Shown here piece by piece: positions 43,533-52,939 of a stretch of DNA of 64,000 bases. The translations under genes were made by a program, and so were the position numbers. The notes under the pieces were generated by a model that was not told the DNA's origin, did no database searches, and saw nothing but the letters and a program-made list of their open reading frames with translations. Position 1 is the first letter of the stretch, and each line of letters begins with the position of its first letter. Origin of the DNA: Bacteroidales bacterium (GTDB taxonomy: Bacteria; Bacteroidota; Bacteroidia; Bacteroidales; Muribaculaceae); contig JAAVFL010000035.1 in assembly GCA_014800795.1 (NCBI GenBank), positions 70,869 to 134,868 of the forward strand, written 5' to 3'.

Positions 43533-45410
43533 ATGGCAGATAATAAAGAAAAACTGTTTGAGCAGTTTCCGCCTGTGAGCTACGACACTTGGAAAGCCAA
43601 GGTGGATGCCGACCTCAAAGGTGTGCCTTTCGACAAAAAACTTGTATGGCGTACCAACGAGGGATTCAATGTTCAGCCGATGTATCGTCGCGAGGATATC
43701 GCCGATATGCCGTCGACAGATTCACTCCCGGGAGAATTTCCCTACGTGCGCGGTACACGCGACAACAACGACTGGCTTACCCGTCAGGAGATTCTTCCCA
43801 CTGACCCCGCCGAAGCCAATAAAGTGGCTCTCGATGTGCTTGGCAAGGGTGTGAATTCACTCGGTTTTACAGTAAAAGAACCTACAGCCGAAGCCCTTGC
43901 AACTCTTCTGGAAGGTATCGACCTCGAGAAGGTGGAGGTGAATTTTGCTACATGTCCGCGCAAGGCTGTGGAACTTGCCGCTGCTCTCGCCGGATATCTC
44001 AAGGAAAAAGGCGTTGAAAAGAACTTCAAGGGTTCTATCGACTACAATCCTTTCAAGCGCGCATTCCGCCACGGTACAGATGTTGACACCGCTGCCGTCG
44101 CTGCTGATGCCAAAGCTATGATCGAGGCTCTCGCCGATGTTCCCGGTGTACGCTGCCTGAGCGTAGATTCCGTAATGTTCTGCAATGCAGGAGCATATAT
44201 TTTCCAGGAACTCGGGTATGCTCTGGCATGGGGCGCAGGATGGCTCACACTTCTTACCGATGCCGGAATGGCGGCCGATGCAGTTGCATGCCGTGTGAAA
44301 TTCAATATGGGTGTGTCGAGCAACTATTTCATGGAACTCGCCAAATTCCGTGCGGCACGCATGATGTGGGCTCAGATTGTTGAGCAGTACAAACCCGAAT
44401 GTAAATGCGCGTGCAAGATGGTGGCTCACGCCATTACCTCGCGTTTCAACCAGACAATATACGATGCTCATGTGAACCTTCTCCGGAGCCAGACCGAGGC
44501 TATGTCGGCTGCGCTTGCAGGAGTTGATTCCATCACAGTAACACCGTTCGATGTACCCTACAAGACACCCGATGAATTCTCGGAACGTATCGCCCGCAAC
44601 CAGCAGCTCCTTCTCAAAGAGGAGAGCCATCTCGATAAGGTTGTGGATCCGGCCGGCGGTTCATATTATGTAGAAACCCTTACGGTTTCCATCGCTAAAG
44701 AGGCCTGGAAGCTCTTCCTCGAGGTTGAGGATAAAGGCGGTTTTGCCGCTTGCGTTAACTCAGGCGAGATTCAGCAGGCAGTAAACGCTTCCGGTGTGAA
44801 ACGTCATCAGGACATGGCACGTCGCAAAGAAATACTGTTGGGTACAAACCAATTCCCCAACTTCAACGAATTCGCTGCGCAGAAGATCGAAAACGGAGCG
44901 GATCCGTGTGCTAAGGCTGATGGCGAAGGTTGTGGATGTGCAGCAGGTGGAGATGCCGCCAAGGCTCTGCGTACCGACCGTCAGGCAAGCGATTTCGAGG
45001 CTCTGCGTCTCGCGACAGAGCATGCCGCCAACCGTCCCAAAGCATTCATGCTTACAATCGGTAATCTGGCAATGCGTCTGGCCCGCGCGCAGTTCTCATC
45101 GAACTTCTTTGGTTGTGCCGGCTACGAGATTCTCGACAACATCGGTTTCCAGACCGTTCAGGAAGGTATCGACGCAGCCATGGAGAAGGGCGCGGATATC
45201 GTTGTTCTCTGCTCTTCAGACGATGAATACGCGCAGTACGCCCCCGAAGCATTCAAGCTGCTCGACGGACGCGCGGAGTTCGTTGTTGCCGGCGCACCCG
45301 CCTGCACGGACGATCTTAAGGCACAAGGCATCGAACACTTTATCCATGTACGCTCCAACGTGCTCGAAACCCTACAGGAATTTAACAAGCGTCTCCTTAA
45401 AAACAATTGA
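43533..45410 (+). CDS. mutA: Methylmalonyl-CoA mutase small (beta) subunit
   Basis: A 625-residue partner subunit of adenosylcobalamin-dependent methylmalonyl-CoA mutase, which interconverts succinyl-CoA and methylmalonyl-CoA on the succinate-to-propionate route. It has the mutase TIM-barrel pattern (YDTWKAKVDADLKGVPFDKKL, QPMYRREDI, VDPAGGSYYVETLT) but, as in other small subunits, the C-terminal B12-like domain lacks the D-x-H-x-x-G cobalt-binding motif. A Gly/Cys-rich insert (GEGCGCAAGGDA, about 470) is unusual. It is followed after 10 bases by mutB. Codon use is strongly biased, pointing to high expression. Confidence 0.95.
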   Translation: MADNKEKLFEQFPPVSYDTWKAKVDADLKGVPFDKKLVWRTNEGFNVQPMYRREDIADMPSTDSLPGEFPYVRGTRDNNDWLTRQEILPTDPAEANKVALDVLGKGVNSLGFTVKEPTAEALATLLEGIDLEKVEVNFATCPRKAVELAAALAGYLKEKGVEKNFKGSIDYNPFKRAFRHGTDVDTAAVAADAKAMIEALADVPGVRCLSVDSVMFCNAGAYIFQELGYALAWGAGWLTLLTDAGMAADAVACRVKFNMGVSSNYFMELAKFRAARMMWAQIVEQYKPECKCACKMVAHAITSRFNQTIYDAHVNLLRSQTEAMSAALAGVDSITVTPFDVPYKTPDEFSERIARNQQLLLKEESHLDKVVDPAGGSYYVETLTVSIAKEAWKLFLEVEDKGGFAACVNSGEIQQAVNASGVKRHQDMARRKEILLGTNQFPNFNEFAAQKIENGADPCAKADGEGCGCAAGGDAAKALRTDRQASDFEALRLATEHAANRPKAFMLTIGNLAMRLARAQFSSNFFGCAGYEILDNIGFQTVQEGIDAAMEKGADIVVLCSSDDEYAQYAPEAFKLLDGRAEFVVAGAPACTDDLKAQGIEHFIHVRSNVLETLQEFNKRLLKNN

Positions 45411-45420
45411 GAAGTAAGCC

Positions 45421-47568
45421 ATGAAACCCGATTTCAAAAACATGAACATCATAGCCGACGCTTTCACTGCGCCGGCGGCTGCTCCCAAGAGCAGCGGTGA
45501 GGATTGGCTCACTCCCGAGCTTATCCCCGTAAAACCGATATATACCAAAGCTGATCTTGAAGGAATGGAACACCTCGACTATGTAGCAGGTCTTCCTCCT
45601 TTCCTCCGCGGTCCGTACAGCGGCATGTATGCTATCCGTCCCTGGACTATCCGTCAGTATGCCGGATTCTCGACGGCCGCCGAATCCAATGCTTTCTACC
45701 GCCGCAATCTCGCTTCCGGACAGAAGGGTCTGTCCGTAGCGTTCGACCTCGCCACTCACCGCGGATATGATGCCGACCACAGCCGTGTGGTAGGCGATGT
45801 AGGTAAAGCCGGTGTAAGTATCTGTTCCGTAGAGGATATGAAAGTGCTTTTCGACGGAATTCCCCTGAACAAGATGTCTGTGTCGATGACGATGAACGGT
45901 GCTGTGTTGCCCGTTCTGGCGTTCTATATCAACGCAGGTCTCGAACAGGGCGCCAAACTTGAGGAGATGGCCGGCACCATTCAGAACGATATCCTCAAGG
46001 AATTCATGGTGCGTAACACATATATCTACCCGCCGGAATTCTCCATGCGAATTATTGCGGATATCTTCGAGTATACTTCGCAGAACATGCCTAAGTTCAA
46101 CTCGATTTCGATTTCCGGCTACCATATGCAGGAAGCGGGTGCTACCTGTGACATCGAACTCGCCTACACCCTCGCCGACGGTCTTGAATATCTCCGCGCA
46201 GGTGTGAACGCCGGTATGGATATCGACTCTTTCGCTCCCCGCCTGTCTTTCTTCTGGGCTATCGGCATGAACTTCTTCATGGAGATAGCCAAGATGCGTG
46301 CAGCCCGTATGCTTTGGGCAAAGATCGTAAGCCAGTTCAACCCCAAGAACCCCAAATCGCTTGCGCTGCGTACCCACTCGCAGACCTCAGGATGGTCGCT
46401 CACCGAGCAGGATCCCTTCAACAACGTAGGCCGTACATGTATCGAGGCCATGGGAGCCGCTCTCGGCCACACACAGAGTCTCCATACCAACGCTCTTGAC
46501 GAGGCTATCGCGCTTCCCACCGACTTCTCGGCACGTATCGCGCGTAATACCCAGATCTACATTCAGGAAGAGACCTACGTATGCAAGGAGATCGATCCCT
46601 GGGCGGGTTCATATTACGTTGAATCGCTCACCAACGAGATCGCTCACCGCGCGTGGGAACATATTCAGGAGATCGAGAAACTCGGCGGTATGGCAAAAGC
46701 TATCGAGACCGGTCTGCCCAAGCTCCGCATCGAGGAAGCTGCGGCCCGCACTCAGGCCCGCATCGACTCCGGCCGTCAGACTATCGTAGGTATCAACAAG
46801 TATCGTCTCGATCACGAAGATCCTATCGACATTCTCGAAATTGATAACACCGAGGTTCGCAACGAGCAGTGTGCCCGCCTCGAAGAGCTCCGTAAGGATC
46901 GCGATGAGGAGGCGGTGAAGAAAGCCCTCGCTGCAATCACTGAATGTGTGCGTACAGGCGAAGGCAACCTTCTCGACCTTGCTGTCAAGGCGGCCGGTGT
47001 GCGTGCTTCGCTCGGCGAGATTTCAGATGCCTGCGAAGAGGTTGTAGGACGTTATAAAGCAGTAATCAGAACTATTTCAGGAGTGTATTCAAGCGAAACA
47101 AAGAACGATCCCGACTTCCTCCGCGCTCAGAAGATGACCGAGGAATTCGCAAAGCGGGAGGGACGTCAGCCCCGTATCATGATTGCAAAAATGGGTCAGG
47201 ACGGCCACGACCGTGGCGCGAAAGTTGTTGCCACAGGTTACGCCGACTGCGGATTCGACGTGGATATGGGACCGCTGTTCCAGACACCCGCCGAGGCTGC
47301 CCGTCAGGCTGTCGAGAACGATGTCCATATTCTCGGTGTCAGCTCTCTCGCAGCAGGTCATAAGACACTTATACCCCAGGTTATCGAGGAACTTAAGAAA
47401 CTCGGACGTGAGGATATAATCGTAACAGCAGGTGGTGTGATCCCCGCTCAGGACTACGATTTCCTCTACAAGGCCGGTGTCGCAGCGATCTTCGGTCCCG
47501 GCACCCGCATCCCTGTATCGGCAATCCGTATGCTCGAGATTCTCAACGGTGAGGAAGCCGGAGAATAA
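45421..47568 (+). CDS. mutB: Methylmalonyl-CoA mutase large (alpha) subunit
   Basis: A 715-residue catalytic subunit. The N-terminal barrel binds the CoA substrate ([54 protein letters not shown]) and the C-terminal Rossmann domain binds adenosylcobalamin with Asp594-x-His596-x-x-Gly in [10 protein letters not shown], the histidine ligating cobalt. [12 protein letters not shown] and FGPGTRIP complete the B12 site. The heterodimeric arrangement mutA-mutB is the Bacteroidales form. Epimerase, decarboxylase and the MeaB chaperone are not in this window. A bidirectional terminator follows. Confidence 0.97.
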   Translation: MKPDFKNMNIIADAFTAPAAAPKSSGEDWLTPELIPVKPIYTKADLEGMEHLDYVAGLPPFLRGPYSGMYAIRPWTIRQYAGFSTAAESNAFYRRNLASGQKGLSVAFDLATHRGYDADHSRVVGDVGKAGVSICSVEDMKVLFDGIPLNKMSVSMTMNGAVLPVLAFYINAGLEQGAKLEEMAGTIQNDILKEFMVRNTYIYPPEFSMRIIADIFEYTSQNMPKFNSISISGYHMQEAGATCDIELAYTLADGLEYLRAGVNAGMDIDSFAPRLSFFWAIGMNFFMEIAKMRAARMLWAKIVSQFNPKNPKSLALRTHSQTSGWSLTEQDPFNNVGRTCIEAMGAALGHTQSLHTNALDEAIALPTDFSARIARNTQIYIQEETYVCKEIDPWAGSYYVESLTNEIAHRAWEHIQEIEKLGGMAKAIETGLPKLRIEEAAARTQARIDSGRQTIVGINKYRLDHEDPIDILEIDNTEVRNEQCARLEELRKDRDEEAVKKALAAITECVRTGEGNLLDLAVKAAGVRASLGEISDACEEVVGRYKAVIRTISGVYSSETKNDPDFLRAQKMTEEFAKREGRQPRIMIAKMGQDGHDRGAKVVATGYADCGFDVDMGPLFQTPAEAARQAVENDVHILGVSSLAAGHKTLIPQVIEELKKLGREDIIVTAGGVIPAQDYDFLYKAGVAAIFGPGTRIPVSAIRMLEILNGEEAGE

Positions 47569-47605
47569 TCGCGGCCGATTTCACTTAAGGTAACATGATT
47601 AAAAC

Positions 47606-47638
47606 AGCCCGGCAGTTCCATCACGGAATTGCCGGGCT
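47606..47638. terminator. Bidirectional terminator between mutB and the LytTR regulator
   Basis: AGCCCGGCA and TGCCGGGCT form the outer stem with TTCC/GGAA inside and an ATCAC loop; followed by ATTTATTCTT on the plus strand and TGTTTTAAT on the minus. It serves the two convergent genes. Confidence 0.8.
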
Positions 47639-47660
47639 ATTTATTCTTATGTCGCTTAAA

Positions 47661-48374
47661 TTACGATTTACCAAGACGGGCAAAGAATTCATCGCGTTTG
47701 GAGTCGGCGACGGGTACATACGTTTTACCGAAGATGATGCGTCCGCGCTCTACAACCTCTATGTTCTCCATATTCACGATGAAGGACCGGTGAACCCGCA
47801 TGAAGCGGTCCGACGGCAGATGTTCCTCAAGATCGCGCATACTCATAAGTGAGCTGATCGGTCCGCCGTCTGTGCGGTTGAATATTACCCGGTCTTTCTG
47901 CACCTCGATATAGGTGATTGAGGCAATTTTCATCTGTACGAGGCGATACTCCGATTTTACTGTGATACTTTCGTGGATGCCGCGTGTCTGCGTTTCATAG
48001 CTGTCGCGCATCGAACACCATTTCACGGCTTTCCCTACGGCCGACATGAACTCGGCGTAACTTACCGGTTTTAGCAGATAGTCGAGTGCATTGACCTTAA
48101 ACCCCTGGAGGGCATACTGGCCGTAGGCAGTGACATATATGATGCGGGTCCGTTCAGGTATTATTCCGGCAAAATCAATGCCGTTGAGCATAGGCATATC
48201 TATATCGAGAAATACAATATCAATTTCTCCTGCTACAACGCTTTTTACAGCCTCTGCCGCCGATTCGAAGCATCCGCATAATTTCAATGCAGGGGTTTTC
48301 TCCACATAACTTTTTATGAGTTCGCGGGCAAGAGGTTCGTCGTCGATAACGATGCAATTAAGTGTCACTTCCAT
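47661..48374 (-). CDS. LytR/AlgR-type response regulator with LytTR domain
   Basis: A 237-residue DNA-binding regulator. The receiver domain (1-120) has the acidic pair Asp11-Asp12, the phospho-acceptor Asp57 (VFLDIDMP), TAYGQYALQGF and the Lys of YLLKPV. Residues about 135-237 form a LytTR DNA-binding domain (SITYIEVQKDRVIFN, FMRVHRSFIVNMENIEVVERG). It starts 20 bases after the stop of the histidine kinase gene, its obvious partner. The two follow an ABC exporter operon on the same strand and probably respond to envelope stress or an exported compound; the direct target is inferred. Confidence 0.93.
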   Translation of the reverse strand: MEVTLNCIVIDDEPLARELIKSYVEKTPALKLCGCFESAAEAVKSVVAGEIDIVFLDIDMPMLNGIDFAGIIPERTRIIYVTAYGQYALQGFKVNALDYLLKPVSYAEFMSAVGKAVKWCSMRDSYETQTRGIHESITVKSEYRLVQMKIASITYIEVQKDRVIFNRTDGGPISSLMSMRDLEEHLPSDRFMRVHRSFIVNMENIEVVERGRIIFGKTYVPVADSKRDEFFARLGKS

Positions 48375-48394
48375 TTGGGTCAGAAGATGTGTTA

Positions 48395-49525
48395 TTATGA
48401 GGATTGTGCGGCCGCATGTGTCGGTGTGCGGTGGTGGAGCGCATTGAGTGAAATAGTGATAACGCAGCGGTATATGCCGTTTTCACGGTCGGAGCTGTAG
48501 GTGTATTCACCGGGATAAAGAAGTCCGAGCTGTCGGGTGACATTCTCCAATCCAATGCCCGATTCTGCCTTTGTAGGATGCATATGTTCGCGATCTTCGG
48601 CATATGAGTTTTCGACCCGGCATACAAGCTGTAGGTCGCGTTCGTGTATATCGATGAAAATGAAATGATCATTTCCGTTTGAACCGGAATGTTTGAATGC
48701 ATTTTCCACCAGGGTCAGGAAAAGTAGCGGGGCGATATACAGGTTTCCGCCTGCGATATCTCCGACGTTGAAAGTCAGCCTTACGGACGAACTTAACCTT
48801 AAACGCATCATCTCCACATAGTCTGTAATGAACTTCAGCTCCTTTTCCAAAGGTACGACAGCCTCTCCTGCATCGTAAATCATGAACCTGAGCATACTGC
48901 TGAGATCGTGGAGGGCCTGTTGAGCCCGCTCGGGAGCCATCCCGATAAGGGCATAGATGTTGTTGAGCGAGTTGAACAGAAAATGTGGATTCAGCTGAGC
49001 TTTCAGACTTCTCAATTCGATCTTACGGCGTTCGGCATTAAGCTCAAGTTCACGCCGGCGCATCTGTTCGTGATCACGCGACAGACGCATGGCATAGGCA
49101 AGCGCAGCTGCGAGTACCATCATTACACCATCGCGGATAAGGAAACGCAGATAAGCTATCACGAGCGTTCCGAATGTGCTGACATCTCCGGCCGAATGGC
49201 GGGGGTGGGGGAGGCCTCCGTGAAGCTCGAACCACACGGGGATAAGACTGCATATCGCAATTATCATACACAGATTCAACCCGAGATAGGCATAGAACGA
49301 CGGCGCTCCGGGACGTCGCAGTGTGGCAGGGACAAGCATGAAATAATTTACGCAGAACACCACTGTGTAGCATGTAGCCATCGCAACATTGAATACGGCC
49401 CATACCATCGGCTCACCATCGTGGGTTACAATTGCAAGAGCCGATGGCAGATAAAAAAGCATGCACGCCAACAGAACTACTGTTGCCGTGCTACTGTTGC
49501 GTGGTGTGCGAAGTTTTTCATTCAT
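48395..49525 (-). CDS. LytS/YehU-type sensor histidine kinase
   Basis: A 376-residue membrane sensor with four hydrophobic helices in the N-terminal about 150 residues and no large periplasmic domain, then a coiled segment, the His_kinase domain with LKAQLNPHFLFNSLNN (phospho-acceptor His in NPHF) and a HATPase-type C-terminus (LTLVENAFKHSG, GIGLENVTRQL). The ATG at 49525 overlaps the stop of the upstream permease by eight bases (ATGAATGA), which favours this start over an earlier in-frame one; translation is likely coupled. It signals to the LytTR regulator downstream. Confidence 0.92.
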   Translation of the reverse strand: MNEKLRTPRNSSTATVVLLACMLFYLPSALAIVTHDGEPMVWAVFNVAMATCYTVVFCVNYFMLVPATLRRPGAPSFYAYLGLNLCMIIAICSLIPVWFELHGGLPHPRHSAGDVSTFGTLVIAYLRFLIRDGVMMVLAAALAYAMRLSRDHEQMRRRELELNAERRKIELRSLKAQLNPHFLFNSLNNIYALIGMAPERAQQALHDLSSMLRFMIYDAGEAVVPLEKELKFITDYVEMMRLRLSSSVRLTFNVGDIAGGNLYIAPLLFLTLVENAFKHSGSNGNDHFIFIDIHERDLQLVCRVENSYAEDREHMHPTKAESGIGLENVTRQLGLLYPGEYTYSSDRENGIYRCVITISLNALHHRTPTHAAAQSS

Positions 49526-50738
49526 ATCTGATGGCTTCAATCGGATCGAGGTTGGAGGCTTTGGCTGCAGGATAGAAGCCGAATATGATACCGATAACGG
49601 TACATACCACAAACGACAGTACTACAGAGCCTCCATCGATCTGTACAGGCCAATGGGCGAACAGTTTTATCATCCAAGTGGCCACACCCCCTATAAGGAT
49701 GCCGAGGATGCCGCCGGTCACTGAGATAATGACTGCTTCGATGAGGAATTGCATCATGATATCTCTGCCTGTGGCTCCGATACTCATTCGCAGACCGATC
49801 TCACGGGTACGTTCCGTGACGCTTACAATCATGATGTTCATGATACCGATACCGCCAACGAGCAAGGATATGCCTGCCACGGCTGCCAGAAGCACTGTCA
49901 TCATCGATGAAGTGGAGGATATCATCTCGGCCAGTTCCTGCATCGAGCGGATTGTGAAGTTGCTCTCGTCGGTGGCGCGAAGTTTGTGCTGATCGCGCAA
50001 GATACCGGTTATTTCCTTGATAGTTTCATCTGTATGATTCTCGTCGATCGCTGAGGCCTGGATACCTTGCAGGTAGTCGATGGCGAGCATACGTTTCATC
50101 ACCGTGGTGTAAGGAACCAGAGCGAGATCGTCCTGATCCTGTCCCATGGTATTGTAGCCTTTCTCGTCAAGCACACCGATAACCGTGAGAGGTATCTTGC
50201 CGCATCGCACAATTTTTCCGATTGGATCCGTACCTTCGGGAAACAGGTTGTCGACCAATGTTTTGCCGAGCACGCATACTTTGGCGGCATTTTTTACATC
50301 TTCCTCTGTGAACATTTCGCCCTGGGCGACTTTGCGCTGGCGGATATCAAGGAATTGCGTGTTCACTCCCTGAGCCTGCGACGGGTAGTTGTTGTTGCCG
50401 TAGATCCACTGTCCGGAGCTGTTGACTGTGGGGGTGATATTGAGGATTGTCGATGATTCTCTGACAAGGGCATCATAGTCCGCAGGTTTCAGTGTCTGCA
50501 TGTCATCACTGCTCTGGCGCACACCGCCACGTCGTTCTGCACCGGGAAAAATCATTATCATGTTACTTCCCATTTCGGAGATCTGAGCTTTGATGGAGTT
50601 CTTGGATCCCTGACCGATGGCAAGCATTGCAATCACAGCACCCACACCGATTATCACACCAAGCATGGTGAGAAAACAGCGCATTTTATTGTTGTTTAGC
50701 GCTTTAAGGGCTATCTTCAATAGATTCTGGATATTCAT
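49518..50738 (-). CDS. MacB-type ABC transporter permease
   Basis: A 406-residue FtsX-like permease with the MacB topology: one N-terminal helix (MLGVIIGVGAVIAMLAIG), a large periplasmic domain (about 45-280) and three C-terminal helices (LLAAVAGISLLVGGIGIMNIMIVSV and following) ending SNLDPIEAIRYE, the usual C-terminus. It works with the separately encoded ATPase upstream, the MFP and the TolC-like protein to push substrates such as macrolides, peptides or lipids from the periplasm outwards. It ends 8 bases inside the kinase gene. Confidence 0.93.
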   Translation of the reverse strand: MNIQNLLKIALKALNNNKMRCFLTMLGVIIGVGAVIAMLAIGQGSKNSIKAQISEMGSNMIMIFPGAERRGGVRQSSDDMQTLKPADYDALVRESSTILNITPTVNSSGQWIYGNNNYPSQAQGVNTQFLDIRQRKVAQGEMFTEEDVKNAAKVCVLGKTLVDNLFPEGTDPIGKIVRCGKIPLTVIGVLDEKGYNTMGQDQDDLALVPYTTVMKRMLAIDYLQGIQASAIDENHTDETIKEITGILRDQHKLRATDESNFTIRSMQELAEMISSTSSMMTVLLAAVAGISLLVGGIGIMNIMIVSVTERTREIGLRMSIGATGRDIMMQFLIEAVIISVTGGILGILIGGVATWMIKLFAHWPVQIDGGSVVLSFVVCTVIGIIFGFYPAAKASNLDPIEAIRYE

Positions 50739-50753
50739 GGGGCAATTTGTTTA

Positions 50754-51497
50754 TCAGTCGTTTTCCTCTGGTAGACTACGGAATACCTCTTCGGCCGATT
50801 TTATGTCGGTGTTATATTCATCACTTACTATATGACCGTCGCGAAGCATTATATTGCGCGATGAATAGAGGGCGATTTCCGGGTTATGTGTCACAAATAT
50901 GATTGTCTTGCCTTCGCTGTGAAGTTTCTGAAACAGCGTAAGGATAGAAAATGAGGTTCTGGTATCAAGGTTACCCGTAGCCTCGTCGGCAAGAATAATC
51001 ACCGGATCGTTGACGAGCGCGCGCGCTATGGCCACACGTTGTTGCTGACCGCCTGACATCTGGTTGCTCTTGTGGAGCAGTCGTTCGCCCAGCCCTACCT
51101 GACGCAAGCAGCGTTCGGCTCGCTCGGCTCGTTCGCGGGCGCTCACGGCTGAATTGTATAGCAGTGGCAACTCCACGTTTTCCAGAGCGGTGGTCTTGGG
51201 CAGCAGATTATAGTTCTGGAATATGAATCCGATCTTACGGTTGCGGATGCGCGCGCGCTCGTTCTTCCCCATACCTCTCACAGGTATGCCATCGAGATAA
51301 TACTCTCCGGACGTGGGAGTATCGAGGCATCCCAAAGTGTTCAGAAGGGTCGATTTACCGGAGCCGGAAGTACCCATGATGGTGACGAATTCTCCCTCAT
51401 AGATCGTGAACGATACTCCGCGCAGTGCCCTTACGGTCTCTTCGCCTACCTTGAAGTAGCGTTTCAGATTTTCTATTCTTATTATCTCTTTTGCCAT
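50754..51497 (-). CDS. MacB/LolD-type ABC transporter ATPase
   Basis: A 247-residue ATPase with Walker A GTSGSGKSTLLN, Q-loop (IFQNYNLLP), signature MSGGQQQRVAIARAL, Walker B VIILADEATGNLD and the H-loop FVTHNPE. The C-terminal about 25 residues are acidic. It lies 15 bases before the permease start and is separated from the upstream adaptor gene by a 226-base gap filled with a MITE-like element. MacB of E. coli is a fused ATPase-permease; here the two are split, as is usual in Bacteroidota. Confidence 0.95.
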   Translation of the reverse strand: MAKEIIRIENLKRYFKVGEETVRALRGVSFTIYEGEFVTIMGTSGSGKSTLLNTLGCLDTPTSGEYYLDGIPVRGMGKNERARIRNRKIGFIFQNYNLLPKTTALENVELPLLYNSAVSARERAERAERCLRQVGLGERLLHKSNQMSGGQQQRVAIARALVNDPVIILADEATGNLDTRTSFSILTLFQKLHSEGKTIIFVTHNPEIALYSSRNIMLRDGHIVSDEYNTDIKSAEEVFRSLPEEND

Positions 51498-51505
51498 CGT
51501 AGCTT

Positions 51506-51699
51506 AGAGTGTGTTTGAATTTAAATCAAATATATATTCAGAGTGTCTTATGAAATTTCTGATTTGAAGGCAATGGATATTCCGGGTGCTTTCCCGAGAA
51601 TTTAATTGGCGATGATGCCGGAATCTCTTCAGTTTCAATGCTGAAAACATGCCGGAATCTCCATTTGCGCTAAAATCATTTTAAATCCGAACACACTCT
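51506..51699. mobile_element. MITE family 2 (194 bp) inside the export operon
   Basis: AGAGTGTGTTTGAATTTAAA at the left and its near-exact inverted copy TTTAAATCCGAACACACTCT at the right form 20-base terminal repeats with two differences, flanked by TTA on both sides. Inside are a direct repeat ATGCCGGAATCTC (51614-51626 and 51649-51661) and a small TTCAG/CTGAA hairpin between them. No ORF. It separates the adaptor gene from the ATPase gene of one operon. Confidence 0.75.
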
Positions 51700-51723
51700 T
51701 ACTTTACACAGTGGGATTACCGG

Positions 51724-52884
51724 TTATTTTTTTTTGTTCGAACCCGGAGGTTTCGGCATGAAGGGATTTTCCTCTGCCTGTTTGTTGCTTTGCTTAGCTT
51801 CAACGATATGGTATTGTATGGCTATGCGGTCTCCTTTTTTAATTCCGTCGGTCACCTGCTGATATATGCTGTTGGAGACACCGGTTGTCACTGCGGTTTC
51901 TATCAGTTTTCCGTCACGTTCTACCCAGAGTGTTGTCTGAGCCGGTTCCTTAAGGGCCACAGGTTCTGGCAGATTTTCGTCTGCGCTGTTGTCGCGGGGC
52001 TGGAAACGGAATGCTTTGAGTGGAACGGCAAGAACATCCTTTAGCTCGAGTGTATAGATTGTCAGATTTGCTGTAAGCCCGGGAATCAGCTTATGATCCG
52101 GGTTTGGAGCTGCGACAATCACTTCATATGTTACCACATTAGATGTGGTTGTGGGATTGAGTCGCACCTGCGTTACTGTTCCTTCGAATACATCTTCAGA
52201 ATATGCATCAACTGTGAACGTCACATGCTGTCCGACTTTTACTTTGCCTATATCTGCCTCATCGACATCGCCTACAACCTGCATGTTGTCAAGATCGGCT
52301 ATGACGAACAGATTGGCAACGTTCATGCTCGACACCACTGTCTGGCCAACCTCTACTTCACGTGATATTATTATGCCGTCGATAGGGGAATAAATTTCTG
52401 CATAATTCAGGTTTTTGGCGGCTCTCACGCGGTCGGCCTGACTCTTTTCATAGCTCAGTCGGGCCACGTCGTAGTCGCGTTGAGAGGTCTGGAACTCATA
52501 GTCCGATATGAGTTGTTCGTCGTGAAGGGCCTTGTCGCGCTCGTAATTACGTTTGGTGTATTCGTATGTGGCCTTGGCCGATGCCATGTTGGCATCAGCG
52601 CTTTTCAGTTCGCTCTGAAGAAGGGTTTTCTCGATTTCGGCGAGGAGTTGTCCTTTCTCAACCTGATCGTTATAGTCGGCATAAAGTTTATCAATAATGC
52701 CTGTAACCTGGGTTCCGACATCTACTTGAGTTACAGATTCCATTGTTCCGGTAGCTGTCACGACCTCTGAAATATCGGTCGGTTCTACTATGTATGTTTC
52801 AAGTTCTGTCCGTGACTTTTCGGAGCATGAAACTATCGACAGTGCCGCAATGGCGGTCGGTAATATTAGCTGATATACTTTCAT
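51724..52884 (-). CDS. MacA-like periplasmic adaptor (membrane fusion lipoprotein)
   Basis: A 386-residue HlyD-family adaptor. The lipobox is ALSIVSC (Cys20). It has the biotinyl-lipoyl-like halves (VGTQVTGIIDKLYADYNDQVEKG and IYSPIDGIIISREVEVGQTV), a helical hairpin between them (about 90-160), and beta-barrel and membrane-proximal domains. The C-terminus (EENPFMPKPPGSNKKK) is basic. It connects the MacB-type permease with the outer-membrane protein encoded upstream; its stop is followed by the MITE-like element. Confidence 0.93.
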   Translation of the reverse strand: MKVYQLILPTAIAALSIVSCSEKSRTELETYIVEPTDISEVVTATGTMESVTQVDVGTQVTGIIDKLYADYNDQVEKGQLLAEIEKTLLQSELKSADANMASAKATYEYTKRNYERDKALHDEQLISDYEFQTSQRDYDVARLSYEKSQADRVRAAKNLNYAEIYSPIDGIIISREVEVGQTVVSSMNVANLFVIADLDNMQVVGDVDEADIGKVKVGQHVTFTVDAYSEDVFEGTVTQVRLNPTTTSNVVTYEVIVAAPNPDHKLIPGLTANLTIYTLELKDVLAVPLKAFRFQPRDNSADENLPEPVALKEPAQTTLWVERDGKLIETAVTTGVSNSIYQQVTDGIKKGDRIAIQYHIVEAKQSNKQAEENPFMPKPPGSNKKK

Positions 52885-52939
52885 ATGCTATATTGTGATG
52901 ACTGTTTGCTATTGAAAATTAGCGGATACGCTACTGTTG

